Source of the DNA: Pseudomonas sp. HAR-UPW-AIA-41
GTDB lineage: Bacteria; Pseudomonadota; Gammaproteobacteria; Pseudomonadales; Pseudomonadaceae
Length of the DNA: 64,000 nucleotides
Reading direction: 5' to 3'
NCBI RefSeq assembly: GCF_002304225.1
Contig: NZ_NSLB01000007.1
Location: forward strand, 92,525 to 156,524
A program made the position numbers and the translations under genes. Shown piece by piece: positions 53,193 through 63,190 of this stretch (position 1 is the stretch's first letter; each line of letters opens with the position of its first letter). The notes beneath the pieces are model-generated. The model saw nothing but the letters and a program-made list of their open reading frames with translations, was not told the origin of the DNA and made no database searches.

Positions 53193-54614
53193 TTAGGCCG
53201 CGGCTGTCAAATAGGGTTTCCAGCTATCTGGTACCTGTTCCAGGCGTGGGTAGTGCAGCGCTTCCAGTTGTAACCCGGAGAGCTGGAAGGGTGTGTGCCG
53301 CAGATGCTGTGGTATGCCGCGCAGCTCGGGTAGCCAAAGGCTCACATAGTCGGCCTGTGGGTCGTACAGGCGGGCCTGGCGGAGGGCATTGAACAGGCGC
53401 TGGCGGCGCGGGTCACTGCCCACGCCGGCAAGGTAGGCCCAGTTGCCCCAGTTGCTGGCCGGGTCGTAATCCAGCAGGTGCTCCTCGAACCAGGCGGCGC
53501 CATGCCGCCAGTCCTGCTGAAGGTCGTTGATCAGGTAGCTGGCGACGACCTGGCGTCCTCGGTTTGACATGAAGCCGGTAGCCGCCAGTTCGCGCATGTT
53601 GGCATCCACCAGCGGCATCCCCGTGCGGCCCTGGCACCATTGCTCGAAGCGCTGGTCCACCTGTTGCGATGCCAGAACGGTGGCTTTCAGCCCGCCAGCC
53701 TGAAACAGGGCGCTGCCGTGTCGTACCAGGGTCCAGCGGAAAAACTCGCGCCAGTACAGCTCATCGGTCAGTGCCAGGGTCGACTCGTTGCGTCCGTAAC
53801 GGCTCTCGTGGCGACGCAGTTCCGCCATCACCCGGCGCGCTGACAGACAGCCATTTGCCAGCCAGGGCGACAGTTTGCTGGAGTACTCGCTACCGATGAG
53901 GCCGTTGCGCGTTTCCTGATAGGTACGCACGTTCTGGCTGACCCACAGGTAGTCGCGCAGACGCGCTTGTGCAGCACTTTCGCCACCGGCAAAGGGAAAA
54001 GCACTATTGGCCACCGGGAGGGGTTCGCCAAGACCCAGCTGACTGAGTGTCGGCAGCGGGCCAAATAGCTTGGCGCTGCCTCGGGGTGGCAGAGGCAAGT
54101 GTGGAGGTAGCGGACGGGGCTGGAAAACCAGTACGCGTTCTTCCAGCAATTGACGGAACTGACTAAAAATCGAAGGCAACTGAGCGACCAGGCAGGGCAA
54201 CTGCTCGCGGCTGAGCAGGTGGTTACCCGGCAGCTCGCGCAGGCTTACCTGACCGAGCTGCTGGCGAACGCGCTGAACCTGCTGGCGCTCTTCCGGGGCA
54301 ATTTCCTCCAATGTCAGCACCTCATTGAATTGCAGGCGCTGGACCAGTTCCGGAATGAGCTGCTCGGCCTGGCCCTGGAGCACCAGCAGGCGCGAGCCGA
54401 GCTGACGCAGGCCGTGGTCGAGGGTCGCCAGCGACTCCAGAAGAAAGCGCGCCCGGTGAACACCAAGACGTCGGGGCCCCAGTGCACTCGCCTCGAATAA
54501 CTGTGGGTCAAGGACATACACCGCGAGCAACTCATCGGCCGCCTCGGCTGCCTGCAGCGCCGGATGATCATCGAGGCGCAAATCCTGTTTGAACCACAGT
54601 AGCGAACGGAGCAT
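53193..54614 (-). CDS. Cryptochrome DASH / photolyase-like flavoprotein
   Basis: 473 aa from ATG 54614. The N-terminal Rossmann-like antenna domain begins with LLWFKQDLRLDDHPAL. The FAD-binding domain has YSSKLSPWLANGCLS, ELYWREFFRW and the DASH hallmark DYDPASNWGNWAYLAGVGSDP (about residues 375-395), in which SNWGNW replaces the SNYGNW of classic members. DASH proteins repair cyclobutane dimers in single-stranded DNA and may also signal. It is divergent from marC. Confidence 0.9.
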   Translation of the reverse strand: MLRSLLWFKQDLRLDDHPALQAAEAADELLAVYVLDPQLFEASALGPRRLGVHRARFLLESLATLDHGLRQLGSRLLVLQGQAEQLIPELVQRLQFNEVLTLEEIAPEERQQVQRVRQQLGQVSLRELPGNHLLSREQLPCLVAQLPSIFSQFRQLLEERVLVFQPRPLPPHLPLPPRGSAKLFGPLPTLSQLGLGEPLPVANSAFPFAGGESAAQARLRDYLWVSQNVRTYQETRNGLIGSEYSSKLSPWLANGCLSARRVMAELRRHESRYGRNESTLALTDELYWREFFRWTLVRHGSALFQAGGLKATVLASQQVDQRFEQWCQGRTGMPLVDANMRELAATGFMSNRGRQVVASYLINDLQQDWRHGAAWFEEHLLDYDPASNWGNWAYLAGVGSDPRRQRLFNALRQARLYDPQADYVSLWLPELRGIPQHLRHTPFQLSGLQLEALHYPRLEQVPDSWKPYLTAAA

Positions 54615-54813
54615 GACCGTGACCCTCGCGGGGTAGTAATGCTTTGAGCATAAACGGGCCGCCTGAGTGCGAAAGGTCGGCGGGCAGCCGGCGCCAGCCG
54701 TTGGTCGCATTTGTCGGTGGTTTAGGTCGGAAATCGGCGTTTCGTCACGTTTGTCCTAGGACCTACACTGCAGCCATCGCTCTTCAGGCACTGCGCTCAT
54801 CAGGAACCGCCCC

Positions 54814-55407
54814 ATGGACATTCTCGGCATTGCCGTACTGATCTTTCTGGTCACCGACCCCTTCGGCAACATCGCCATCTTCCTCGCAGCCCTCAAAGGG
54901 GTGGCGCCCGAGCGCCGTCTGCGTGTGGCGCTGCGTGAGCTGCTGTTCGCCCTCGGCCTGCTTCTGCTGTTTCTCACCTTCGGTGAATGGCTGCTCAAGG
55001 GGCTGGGCCTGTCGCGCGAGTCGATCGCCATAGCCGGCGGCATCATCCTCTTCATCATTGCCCTGCGCCTGATCTTCCCCTCGCCGCAGGGCCTGCTCGG
55101 TGAGGTGCCGGATGGTGAGCCGCTGCTGGTGCCGCTGGCCACTCCGGCGGTGGCCGGGCCCTCGGCGCTGGCGCTGCTGATGACCCTGCGCAACACCCAC
55201 GATGGCCCGCTGTGGGAACTTTATGCGGCAGTCCTGCTGGCCTGGGCCGGCACGGCGCTGATCCTCTCGCAGGCCACCCGGCTGCACAAATGGCTGGGCG
55301 CGCGCGGGCTGAATGCGGTGGAGCGTCTTACCGGGATGCTGCTGATCATGCTCAGTGTCGATATGCTGCTGGATAACCTACAGAGCATCCTGCATATCAC
55401 CCCATGA
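54814..55407 (+). CDS. MarC-family integral membrane protein
   Basis: 197 aa with six predicted membrane helices. The start MDILGIAVLIFLVTDPFGNI and the middle block LATPAVAGPSALALLM match the MarC/YhgN family. The transport substrate is unknown in spite of the historical antibiotic-resistance name. It overlaps the amidase gene by 4 bp (ATGA at 55404-55407). Confidence 0.9.
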   Translation: MDILGIAVLIFLVTDPFGNIAIFLAALKGVAPERRLRVALRELLFALGLLLLFLTFGEWLLKGLGLSRESIAIAGGIILFIIALRLIFPSPQGLLGEVPDGEPLLVPLATPAVAGPSALALLMTLRNTHDGPLWELYAAVLLAWAGTALILSQATRLHKWLGARGLNAVERLTGMLLIMLSVDMLLDNLQSILHITP

Positions 55408-56180
55408 GCCGTTTCCTGCTGTCCCTGAGTCTGTGCCTGCTGCTGGCCGGTTGTGCCGGTGGACTGAAGATCAACCGCGAGCACCCCTCCAGCAATCACA
55501 GCAGCCGCGTGCAGTACGTGGTGGTGCACTACACCTCCACGGGCGTCGAGCGCTCGCTGCAGCTGCTCACCCAGGGCAGCGTCAGTAGCCATTACCTGAT
55601 CGATGCGGCGCCAGCCACCGTCTACCAGTTGGTAGACGAAGACCGCCGCGCCTGGCATGCCGGTGACAGCCAGTGGCGCGGACGTACCTGGCTGAATGCC
55701 AGCAGCATCGGTATCGAGCTGGTCAACGAGGGCTATCGCGACGGGGCGGATGGTCGCCAGTGGCAGCCTTACAGCGAGGCGCAGATCAGCGCGCTGATCG
55801 CCCTGCTCAAGGACATCGTGCAGCGCCATCATCTGCCGATCGACAGCATCATCGGCCACAGCGACATTGCCCCGCAGCGCAAGGTCGACCCCGGCCCGCT
55901 GTTTCCGTGGAAGCGCCTGGCCGACGCCGGGCTGATCCGCTGGCCGGATGCCCGTCAGGTGGCGGCCCTGCAGCCCGGCTTCGCTCAGCACCTGCCCGAT
56001 GCTTTGTGGTTCCAGCAGCAACTGGCTGAAGTGGGCTACGGTATTGCCTTCAGCGGCGAGTTCGATGAGCAGACGCGCAACGTGTTGGCGGCCTTCCAGA
56101 TGAAGTACCGGCCAGTGCGCTACGATGGCCAGGCCGACAGCGAAACGGCCGCCCTGTTGGCCAGCCTGACGCAGCACTGA
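55404..56180 (+). CDS. ampDh2: N-acetylmuramoyl-L-alanine amidase, AmpDh2-like lipoprotein
   Basis: 258 aa. A lipobox (LLLLAGCA) predicts an acylated Cys at about residue 17. The amidase_2 domain (about 35-185) has zinc ligands VVHYTS, the His in IIGHSDIA and the Asp in RKVDPGP. A C-terminal peptidoglycan-binding domain (about 190-250, FSGEFDEQTRNVLAAFQMKY) follows. It is a membrane-bound, peptidoglycan-trimming AmpD homologue. In P. aeruginosa, AmpDh2 sits at this locus and affects AmpC induction. Confidence 0.9.
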   Translation: MSRFLLSLSLCLLLAGCAGGLKINREHPSSNHSSRVQYVVVHYTSTGVERSLQLLTQGSVSSHYLIDAAPATVYQLVDEDRRAWHAGDSQWRGRTWLNASSIGIELVNEGYRDGADGRQWQPYSEAQISALIALLKDIVQRHHLPIDSIIGHSDIAPQRKVDPGPLFPWKRLADAGLIRWPDARQVAALQPGFAQHLPDALWFQQQLAEVGYGIAFSGEFDEQTRNVLAAFQMKYRPVRYDGQADSETAALLASLTQH

Positions 56181-56203
56181 ACGGATCACACAGGGAGGTG
56201 AGC

Positions 56204-57790
56204 ATGATCAAGCAGATGTCACGCTACTGGCGCTGGTGCTATCGGCCCTGGCCACTGGGCCTGCTGGTCGGTCTGCTAAGCAGCCTATTGCTCTTGAGCG
56301 GTGCCTGGCAGCTTGGAACTTGGCAGGCGCGGCAGAGTGAGCAGCAGCGCCTGGGTGTACTGCATGCCGAGGTTGTGCGGCGCAGTGCAGTTCTGCTCAG
56401 CGAGTTGGCCGGGCATCTGCAGGTACTGGATCAGCAGAAGATCGCCCAGTGTGACGACAATGCCCGCCAACAGCTGCGTAGCTTGCGCCACGGCATGCTC
56501 TACACCCACGCGGTCGCTTTGCGTCTGGCTGATGGGCAGTGGTGCTACAGCCTGCCCCTGCCAACGGAGCAGCAGTTGCAGAGCTATCAGGCCTGGCAGT
56601 TCGATAGCGTTAGGCTGTTGTGGAATCCGCAGCAGTTGAGTGTGTCCAGCCAGCCTTCTTTACTGCTGATGGATGCTGGTGCGCAGGTAGCCAGCAGCCT
56701 GCGTTATTTGCAGGAGACAATCGCTCTGCCTGACGGCTATCAGGCGTTGCTGACCGATGCGCAGGGGCAGCGCATGCTGGATTTCAGTGGTGTGCGCATG
56801 GTGACCACGGCCACCGAGCAGGCAGCGGCGCAATCGCCACAGCCGCTGTTTGTCGCCGATGGCAAAGTCTACCTGCGCGGCCCGGGCGACAGTCGCGGGA
56901 TGCGCCTGCTGCTGGTGACCGATGATGGCCCGCTGCGGCAGGCCACGGCTTACTACCAGCGGCTGTTTGGCGGTCTGGCTCTGGCATTCGCTGCCCTGCT
57001 CGGCTGGCTGGCGGCGCTGCTGATCCGCCACGAGCAATCCCTGCACAAGGCCTTGCAACTGGCCCTGCGTCGCGGCGAGCTGGAGGTCGATTATCAGCCG
57101 CTGGTGGATTTGCAGACCCGCCGCTGCGTGGGCGCCGAAGCGCTGGTGCGCTGGCGGCGCGCCGATGGTCAGCGGGTGCGGCCTGATCTGTTCATTCCCC
57201 AGGCCGAGGACAGCGGGCAGATCTGCGCCATCACCCAGCGGGTGATCGAGCTGGTGCTGGCCGAGGTGGGTGAGCTGCTGCGCTCGAACCCGCAGCTATA
57301 CGTTTCGGTCAATCTGGCCGCCGCCGATATTGCCGGAGCGGCCTTTGCCGAACCGGCGCGGCGCCTGCTGCGTGAGGCCGGCGTGGCGCCGGGGCAACTG
57401 GTCTGGGAGGTGACCGAGCGGGGCCTGGTCGATGTTGAGCTGGCCACCCGCCTGCTGGGGCAGTTGCGCGCCGATGGCCACCGCATTGCCATCGACGACT
57501 TCGGTACCGGCTACTCCAGCCTGTCCTACCTGCAGCAACTGCCGGTGGATGTGCTGAAGATCGACAAGAGCTTTGTCGATGCCCTGGGCACCGAAGCCGC
57601 CAGCAGCCCGGTGGCGCCGCATGTGATCGAGATGGCCCGCGATCTCGGTCTCAAGGTGATCGCCGAAGGGGTCGAGCATGAACGCCAGGCCGTCCTGCTG
57701 GCTGAGCTGGGCGCACAGATCGGCCAGGGCTGGCTGTTCGCCAAACCGCTGGATGCCCAGGCGTTCCGGATGTTTGTCGCGCAGCACTGA
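56204..57790 (+). CDS. EAL-domain c-di-GMP phosphodiesterase with CSS-like sensor
   Basis: 528 aa from ATG 56204; the in-frame GTG 56198 touches its own GGGAGG site and is excluded. Two membrane helices (about residues 13-33 and 245-265) bracket a periplasmic region with a Cys pair (IAQCDD and QWCYSL), like CSS-motif sensors but with Cys-Tyr-Ser in place of Cys-Ser-Ser. The EAL domain (about 285-525) has GAEALVRW, DDFGTGYSSL and IAEGVEH. c-di-GMP hydrolysis is expected to be set by the periplasmic thiol state. Confidence 0.9.
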   Translation: MIKQMSRYWRWCYRPWPLGLLVGLLSSLLLLSGAWQLGTWQARQSEQQRLGVLHAEVVRRSAVLLSELAGHLQVLDQQKIAQCDDNARQQLRSLRHGMLYTHAVALRLADGQWCYSLPLPTEQQLQSYQAWQFDSVRLLWNPQQLSVSSQPSLLLMDAGAQVASSLRYLQETIALPDGYQALLTDAQGQRMLDFSGVRMVTTATEQAAAQSPQPLFVADGKVYLRGPGDSRGMRLLLVTDDGPLRQATAYYQRLFGGLALAFAALLGWLAALLIRHEQSLHKALQLALRRGELEVDYQPLVDLQTRRCVGAEALVRWRRADGQRVRPDLFIPQAEDSGQICAITQRVIELVLAEVGELLRSNPQLYVSVNLAAADIAGAAFAEPARRLLREAGVAPGQLVWEVTERGLVDVELATRLLGQLRADGHRIAIDDFGTGYSSLSYLQQLPVDVLKIDKSFVDALGTEAASSPVAPHVIEMARDLGLKVIAEGVEHERQAVLLAELGAQIGQGWLFAKPLDAQAFRMFVAQH

Positions 57791-57791
57791 C

Positions 57792-58199
57792 TCAGTTGTT
57801 CGGCAGGCAGCCCACCAGGCGCGAGTCGGCCAGCGCCGCGGTACGGTGCACAGTCGCCGCCTGGTACTCCGGGTCGGCCAGCATGCTGAGAAAGGCGCTC
57901 TTTGACGGATAGCGCACCAGCAGCAGTTCATCCCACTGCTCGTCCTGAGGGGCGATCAGCATCGCCTGAGCCGGCGCCATCACTTCGACCCGGCCACCCA
58001 CACCCTGCACCTTGTTCAGCGCGGTATGGCTGTAGCGCCTGTAGGCCTCGCGGCCGCTGCAGGGGCTATGGCCACTGTCGTCCGGATAGGCCGCGGCATC
58101 GCGATAGCGCAGCAGATTGAGCATGAGGATGGGCGTTTCATCAGGCATCTGCTGGGCGAAACGGGCCAGTTGTTCGCGGCTGGGGTTGATGCTGGGCAT
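57792..58199 (-). CDS. DUF1330-family protein
   Basis: 135 aa from ATG 58199. The fold and sequence are those of a dimeric ferredoxin-like (alpha-beta barrel) DUF1330 protein: PILMLNLLRYRD, the RRYSHTAL helix and LLLVRYPSKSAFLSMLADPEY. The expected active role is unknown; monooxygenase-like activity is only a possibility. It ends 1 bp after the EAL gene stop (convergent). Confidence 0.84.
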   Translation of the reverse strand: MPSINPSREQLARFAQQMPDETPILMLNLLRYRDAAAYPDDSGHSPCSGREAYRRYSHTALNKVQGVGGRVEVMAPAQAMLIAPQDEQWDELLLVRYPSKSAFLSMLADPEYQAATVHRTAALADSRLVGCLPNN

Positions 58200-58264
58200 G
58201 GCAGGCTCCTGGCATGTTGGGTGATGCAGCCTGTGCCGCATCGGTGCCTTCAGGCAAGCATTAT

Positions 58265-59965
58265 TCAGGGCGTGGATGCGGCTTTTGCCAGATCGTTTAG
58301 CCAGCGGCTGAGCAGGCGCGGTTGATCGTAGACCAGGCCTCCGGGTGTCTCCTTCACCCGTTGAATCAGGTTGTCGCCGAATAACTGCTTGCCCTGCACA
58401 AAGTGCTCTCCGCTCTGCAGATTGGGGTTGTCGACACGACTGCCCAGTCGTTCCGCCAGCCAGATGCCCAGCTCGTAGTGGCTGACCCACTGCTGCGTGC
58501 TGAGCGCCTGCAGTGTGCTGGCCGGAGCGTCACGGGCGATGATGATCACCGGCACCTCCGCTACTTGCGGCACCAGGTCGTTATGTCCCCAGCGGCCCTG
58601 TTCGCCCAGCAGTTGGCCGTGGTCGCCGGTAATCACCATATAGCGCTCGCCTTCCAGTTGCTCGAAGCGCTCGATCATCTCGGCCAGCACGTCATCCAGA
58701 TAGCGAAGGGCATTGTCGTAGGCGTTGGCCTGACGTTCTTCGCGCGGCAGCGAGGCGGTGATCGGCCAGCGTTCTACCGGTTCGGTGTGCTGGTCGTAGT
58801 TTTCTTCATAGGGCAGGTGCGCGGTGCGCAGGTTGATCACCACAAAGTTGCGTGCCCCCCAGCGCTGCTCGCCCAGCAGATCGACCAGGGCATGGTCATG
58901 GCGCTTCAGGAAGCGCAGCGGGTAGTCCTCGCGGGTGATCGATACATCCAGGTAGCGGCTGCCGAGATGGCTGAGCAGCTTGGACTCCTGAGCCGACAGC
59001 CAGTGGGTGCGAAAACCGCCCTGCTGGGCCAGGCGGAACAGGTTGTGCGGCTGCTCGCGCAGCAGATGTGGTTGCCCCGGTTCACGGATGACATTGAGCA
59101 GGTTCGGCAGGCTGACGGCTGTGGCGACCCCCGAGGCGATACCGGGTTTGGCCAGTAGTTGCTCCTCTGCCTGCAGCCGGCTGAGCGTGGGCGTGGTGTC
59201 GCGGTGATAGCCGAGTACACCGAGCCGGTCCGTGCGCAGCGAGTCGGCCACCACCAGCCACACATGCTTGGCCGATGTCGCAACCGGGTTGATCTGATAG
59301 GGCTTGAACGGTGCGGGAGGCAACGCTTCGGCCGGACGAAAGGCCAGACGTACGCCGTAGAAGGCAAAGGCATTGAAGCTGTTGTGCAGACCGCTGCGTG
59401 TGGGCCCCGGCATAAACGAGCTGAGGTCGCGGTAGGTGGCGCGGTAAGGCTTGCTGCCCAGCACCAGAATGATGATCAGCAGTGCCCAGCGGCTTTGTGG
59501 CAGGCGCACGCGGCGCGGGATGAGGTTGTGCATCAGAAGCAAAAGACCGTAGGGCAGCAGCACGCTGGGCAGTACATGCCAGTGGTCGCCGAAGCTGTTC
59601 CAGCCGGTTTCACGCACTTCGGCAAAGTCGCCGAACAGGCTGACGATGTCCTGAGCAGCCAGGGGTTCGCCGAAGAAGGAGACGTGGCTGAGCTGAATCA
59701 ACTGCATGCTGCCCAGCAGAACCAGCAGGGCACTGACCAGCCTCGGCATGCCGCACCACCACAGCGCCAGGCTGAACAGCCAGACCACGAACACGAAGCG
59801 CAGCTCCAGTTCGGCCTGGTTGGCCGGGGTGAACAACTGCTGAATGAAGTCGTCGGCCATCAGCAACAGACTGCTCAGGACGCTCAGCAGCAACAGGCGG
59901 AGGGTGGCGGTTTTCCAGGGTAGCGGCGCCGATGAGGGGGCCGGCGCGAGAGCGGTCAGCGACAT
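58265..59965 (-). CDS. Membrane sulfatase-like / phosphoethanolamine-transferase-like enzyme
   Basis: 566 aa from ATG 59965. Five N-terminal helices (to about residue 180) are followed by a periplasmic alkaline-phosphatase-superfamily domain. The metal and nucleophile sites are DSLRTDRLG with Asp at about residue 245, GVATAVSLPNLL holding the candidate Thr nucleophile (about 283), and TGDHGQLLGE (about 470). The architecture matches EptA/EptB-like or OpgE-like lipid A or glucan transferases. The acceptor cannot be named. It is convergent with no gene and stands alone. Confidence 0.82.
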   Translation of the reverse strand: MSLTALAPAPSSAPLPWKTATLRLLLLSVLSSLLLMADDFIQQLFTPANQAELELRFVFVVWLFSLALWWCGMPRLVSALLVLLGSMQLIQLSHVSFFGEPLAAQDIVSLFGDFAEVRETGWNSFGDHWHVLPSVLLPYGLLLLMHNLIPRRVRLPQSRWALLIIILVLGSKPYRATYRDLSSFMPGPTRSGLHNSFNAFAFYGVRLAFRPAEALPPAPFKPYQINPVATSAKHVWLVVADSLRTDRLGVLGYHRDTTPTLSRLQAEEQLLAKPGIASGVATAVSLPNLLNVIREPGQPHLLREQPHNLFRLAQQGGFRTHWLSAQESKLLSHLGSRYLDVSITREDYPLRFLKRHDHALVDLLGEQRWGARNFVVINLRTAHLPYEENYDQHTEPVERWPITASLPREERQANAYDNALRYLDDVLAEMIERFEQLEGERYMVITGDHGQLLGEQGRWGHNDLVPQVAEVPVIIIARDAPASTLQALSTQQWVSHYELGIWLAERLGSRVDNPNLQSGEHFVQGKQLFGDNLIQRVKETPGGLVYDQPRLLSRWLNDLAKAASTP

Positions 59966-60121
59966 ATCCGACTTCTTTGCTGGGAAATGGCCGGATGATA
60001 CGGGCGCCAGACCCGGCGACAAGCGTCTGCCTAAGGGCAGTTGTAACCGCAGATAACGGCCAGACGGTGCCGTTACTGCCGCCGCCCGTTATGATCGCCG
60101 CTTGGACCGGGGGAGATGGCG

Positions 60122-61348
60122 ATGCTTAACGGCTTGTGGCTGGGCTTTTTCGTGGTGGCGGCAATTGCCGGGCTGACGCGCTGGATCGGTGGCGACCCCG
60201 GCGTCTGGGCGGCCATGGTGGAGAGCCTGTTCGCCATGGCCAAGCTGTCGGTCGAGGTGATGATCCTGCTGTTCGGCACCCTCACCCTGTGGCTTGGTCT
60301 GCTGCGTATCGCCGAGAAGGCCGGTCTGGTCGATGCCCTGGGGCGAGCCCTGGCACCGCTGTTTGCCCGCCTCATGCCGGAGGTGCCGCGTGGCCATCCG
60401 GCCCTCGGCCTGATCACCCTCAACTTTGCCGCCAATGGCCTGGGTCTGGACAACGCCGCCACTCCCATCGGCCTCAAGGCCATGAAGGCGCTGCAGGAAC
60501 TCAATCCGTTGCCGCACACGGCGAGCAATGCGCAGATTCTGTTTCTGGTGCTCAACGCCTCCTCACTGACTTTGCTGCCGGTGTCGATCTTCATGTACCG
60601 CGCCCAGCAGGGGGCGGACGACCCGACCCTGGTGTTCCTGCCCATCCTGCTTGCCACCACGGCTTCGACGCTGGTCGGCTTGCTCAGCGTGGCGCTGGTG
60701 CAGCGTCTGAGACTGTGGGACCCGGTGGTGCTGGCCTACCTGATTCCCGGAGCCCTGCTGTTGGGTGGCTTCATGGCGTTGCTGGCCGGCCTCAGCGCTA
60801 CGGCGCTGGCAGCTCTGTCCTCGTTGCTGGGCAACCTCACGCTGTTCAGCCTGATTCTGCTGTTTCTGCTGCTGGGCTCGCTGAAGAAGGTGCCGGTCTA
60901 CGAAACCTTCGTCGAGGGCGCCAGGGAAGGTTTTGACGTCGCCAAGAATCTGCTGCCCTACCTGGTGGCGATGCTCTGCGCCGTCGGCGTGCTGCGCAGC
61001 TCCGGCGCGCTGGAGGTGCTGCTCGATGGCATCCGCTGGTGTGTCGAGGGGCTGGGCTGGGACACCCGCTTTGTCGAGGCGCTGCCCACCGCGCTGGTCA
61101 AGCCGTTCTCCGGCAGTGCGGCGCGGGCCATGCTGATCGAAACCATGCAGACCCACGGCGTCGACAGCTTCCCGGCGCTGGTGGCGGCTACCGTGCAGGG
61201 CAGTACCGAGACCACCTTCTATGTGCTCGCCGTGTACTTCGGCGCGGTGGGCATCCAGCGCGCCCGCCATGCGGTGGGCTGCGCCCTGGCGGCCGAGCTG
61301 GCCGGCGTGCTGGCGGCCATCGGCGTGTGCTACTGGTTCTTCGGCTAG
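60122..61348 (+). CDS. Nucleoside-recognition (Gate/SpmA-SpmB-like) membrane protein
   Basis: 408 aa from ATG 60122 (GGGAG upstream; ATG 60116 is too close). About ten predicted helices. Both halves carry Gate-domain motifs: GLDNAATPIGLKAMKAL in the N-terminal SpmA-like half, and KPFSGSAARAMLIE and GSTETTFYVLAVYFG in the C-terminal SpmB-like half. So SpmA and SpmB, separate in Bacillus, are fused here. Substrate and role outside sporulation are unknown. Confidence 0.87.
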   Translation: MLNGLWLGFFVVAAIAGLTRWIGGDPGVWAAMVESLFAMAKLSVEVMILLFGTLTLWLGLLRIAEKAGLVDALGRALAPLFARLMPEVPRGHPALGLITLNFAANGLGLDNAATPIGLKAMKALQELNPLPHTASNAQILFLVLNASSLTLLPVSIFMYRAQQGADDPTLVFLPILLATTASTLVGLLSVALVQRLRLWDPVVLAYLIPGALLLGGFMALLAGLSATALAALSSLLGNLTLFSLILLFLLLGSLKKVPVYETFVEGAREGFDVAKNLLPYLVAMLCAVGVLRSSGALEVLLDGIRWCVEGLGWDTRFVEALPTALVKPFSGSAARAMLIETMQTHGVDSFPALVAATVQGSTETTFYVLAVYFGAVGIQRARHAVGCALAAELAGVLAAIGVCYWFFG

Positions 61349-61420
61349 CGTCAGAGCCTCAACTTTCCGGCTGTCCGGACGTTAACCCTCTCACCTGTTA
61401 AAGATTGACTGGAGTTTGTG

Positions 61421-63031
61421 ATGTCACTTCGAAAGCTGACTGTGCGTACCCGGAACCTGCTGGGCTTTGGCCTGCTGGGGAGCATTCTGCTGGTGACCGG
61501 TGTTGTGGCGCTGATGCAGATACAGAATCTCAAGAGCAATGTTCTGGAAATGCGTGACGAGTGGATGCTTGGATTGGACGAGATGGCGCAGATGAAGTCC
61601 GACCGGCAGAACGTTCGCCTCAAGGAAAGCCTGGTCCTGACGATTCCGGATCAAGTTGACGCACTATCGCAGGACATCAATCAGTTTCTCCTGAGCGCCC
61701 ATGAGGTTGAGCAGAAATACGATCGCGAGATTGTTTATGAGCACGATCGGCGCGCTTTTGATGCCTACGTCACCAAGGCTCGCGAGTATGAGCAAGCATT
61801 ACAGGCCGTGCTGGCGTCGATCCGTGCCGGTGAGCCGGATCTGGCCAGCGTCGGGGCCAGCCAGCAGGCCTATACCCGCATGATGGAAGCTCTGGACGCT
61901 GTGGCTGAACTCAACCGCGAAGGTGCTCAGGCCGCAGGTCTGGATGCTGAGCAGGATGCCCAGAAGGCTGTGACGGTATTCTCTGTTCTGCTGGGGCTTG
62001 GTCTGCTGCTGACCCTGACCACTGCCTGGCTGCTAAGCCGCAGCATCACGCAGCCGCTGGAAGAGCTGAAGGCATTGGCCGCACGCATTGCCGGCGGTGA
62101 CCTGAGTCAGCCTGTTCGCTGCGAGGGTGCCGACGAGATCACCGATGTGCAGCATTCGCTGGAGCAGATGCAGGCCAGCCTGCGCGATACCCTGCATGCC
62201 ATTCAGGGTTCGGCCACCCAACTGGCCTCGGCCGCCGAGCAGATGCACGCCATTACCGACCAGACGGCGCGGGGCATTCATCAGCAGAACGAGGAAATCC
62301 AGATGGCGGCGACCGCCGTCACCGAGATGTCGGCCGCCGTGGATGAGGTGGCGCGCAACGCCAACCACACCTCCGACTCCTCCCGCGAAGCCGAGCAGAC
62401 CGCTCAGGCCGGCCGCAAGCAGGTCGGTATCACCCGCGACACCATCGTCCAGCTGACCGGCAAGCTGGATGGCACCTCGGCCACCATCAGCCGTCTGGCC
62501 CAGGAAGCCATCGCCATCGGCCAGGTGCTGGAAGTGATCCGCACCATCGCCGAACAGACCAACCTGCTGGCCCTCAACGCCGCGATCGAAGCGGCCCGTG
62601 CCGGTGATCAGGGCCGCGGCTTTGCCGTGGTGGCTGATGAAGTACGGGCGCTGGCGCAACGCACGCAGAGTTCCACCCAGGAAATCGAGCGGATGATCAG
62701 CGCGATTCAGAGCGCCAGTCAGGAGTCGGTCGGTGCCATGCAGCAGAGCAGCGAATTCGCCAAGCGCAGCCAGGAGCTGGCCAGCGAGGCGGACAATGCG
62801 CTGGTGCAGATTGCTGAGCGCATCAGCCAGATCAACGAGATGAACCTGGTGATTGCCAGTGCCGCCGAAGAGCAGGCGCAGGTGGCCCGCGAGGTCGACC
62901 GCAATCTGGTGGCCATCCGCGACATCGCCGAGCAGAGCGCCGACGGCGCCAGCCAGACGTCCACGGCGAGCGACGAACTGGCCCGCCTGGCCGGGCAGCT
63001 CAACCAGATGGTAGGGCGCTTCCGCTTGTAA
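61421..63031 (+). CDS. Methyl-accepting chemotaxis protein 1
   Basis: 536 aa from ATG 61421, GGAG upstream. A first membrane helix (about residues 13-32) leads to a periplasmic four-helix-bundle sensor (about 33-185), then a second helix (about 188-208) and a HAMP domain ([26 protein letters not shown]). The cytoplasmic hairpin tip has the invariant [35 protein letters not shown]. No C-terminal CheR-binding pentapeptide is present. A long hairpin follows, then a paralogous MCP gene. Confidence 0.95.
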   Translation: MSLRKLTVRTRNLLGFGLLGSILLVTGVVALMQIQNLKSNVLEMRDEWMLGLDEMAQMKSDRQNVRLKESLVLTIPDQVDALSQDINQFLLSAHEVEQKYDREIVYEHDRRAFDAYVTKAREYEQALQAVLASIRAGEPDLASVGASQQAYTRMMEALDAVAELNREGAQAAGLDAEQDAQKAVTVFSVLLGLGLLLTLTTAWLLSRSITQPLEELKALAARIAGGDLSQPVRCEGADEITDVQHSLEQMQASLRDTLHAIQGSATQLASAAEQMHAITDQTARGIHQQNEEIQMAATAVTEMSAAVDEVARNANHTSDSSREAEQTAQAGRKQVGITRDTIVQLTGKLDGTSATISRLAQEAIAIGQVLEVIRTIAEQTNLLALNAAIEAARAGDQGRGFAVVADEVRALAQRTQSSTQEIERMISAIQSASQESVGAMQQSSEFAKRSQELASEADNALVQIAERISQINEMNLVIASAAEEQAQVAREVDRNLVAIRDIAEQSADGASQTSTASDELARLAGQLNQMVGRFRL

Positions 63032-63043
63032 TGGCTCGCTCAA

Positions 63044-63077
63044 GATGAAGAACCCCGCTCCGGCGGGGTTCTTCATC
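63044..63077 (+). terminator. Long hairpin between the two chemoreceptor genes
   Basis: A perfect 15-bp stem GATGAAGAACCCCGC/GCGGGGTTCTTCATC (63044-63058 with 63063-63077) and a TCCG loop lie 12 bp after the first MCP stop. The stem is stable, but a long U run after it is lacking (TTCGGG), so it may stop or slow transcription incompletely. Confidence 0.6.
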
Positions 63078-63190
63078 TTCGGGTGCAAGAAAGGCGCACG
63101 TTTTTGCTGGGCTTCGCAGGAAAAACTTCAACTTTACCGCCAGACTGTCGTTAACCCTTTTACGTCTTTTTGGATAAGCCGGAGTTCGCG

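Noticed and set aside
61351..61623. 90-aa minus-strand ORF over the MCP 1 leader
   Set aside because: A Ser/Arg-rich antisense shadow covering the MCP 1 start and its N-terminal helix. No ribosome site.
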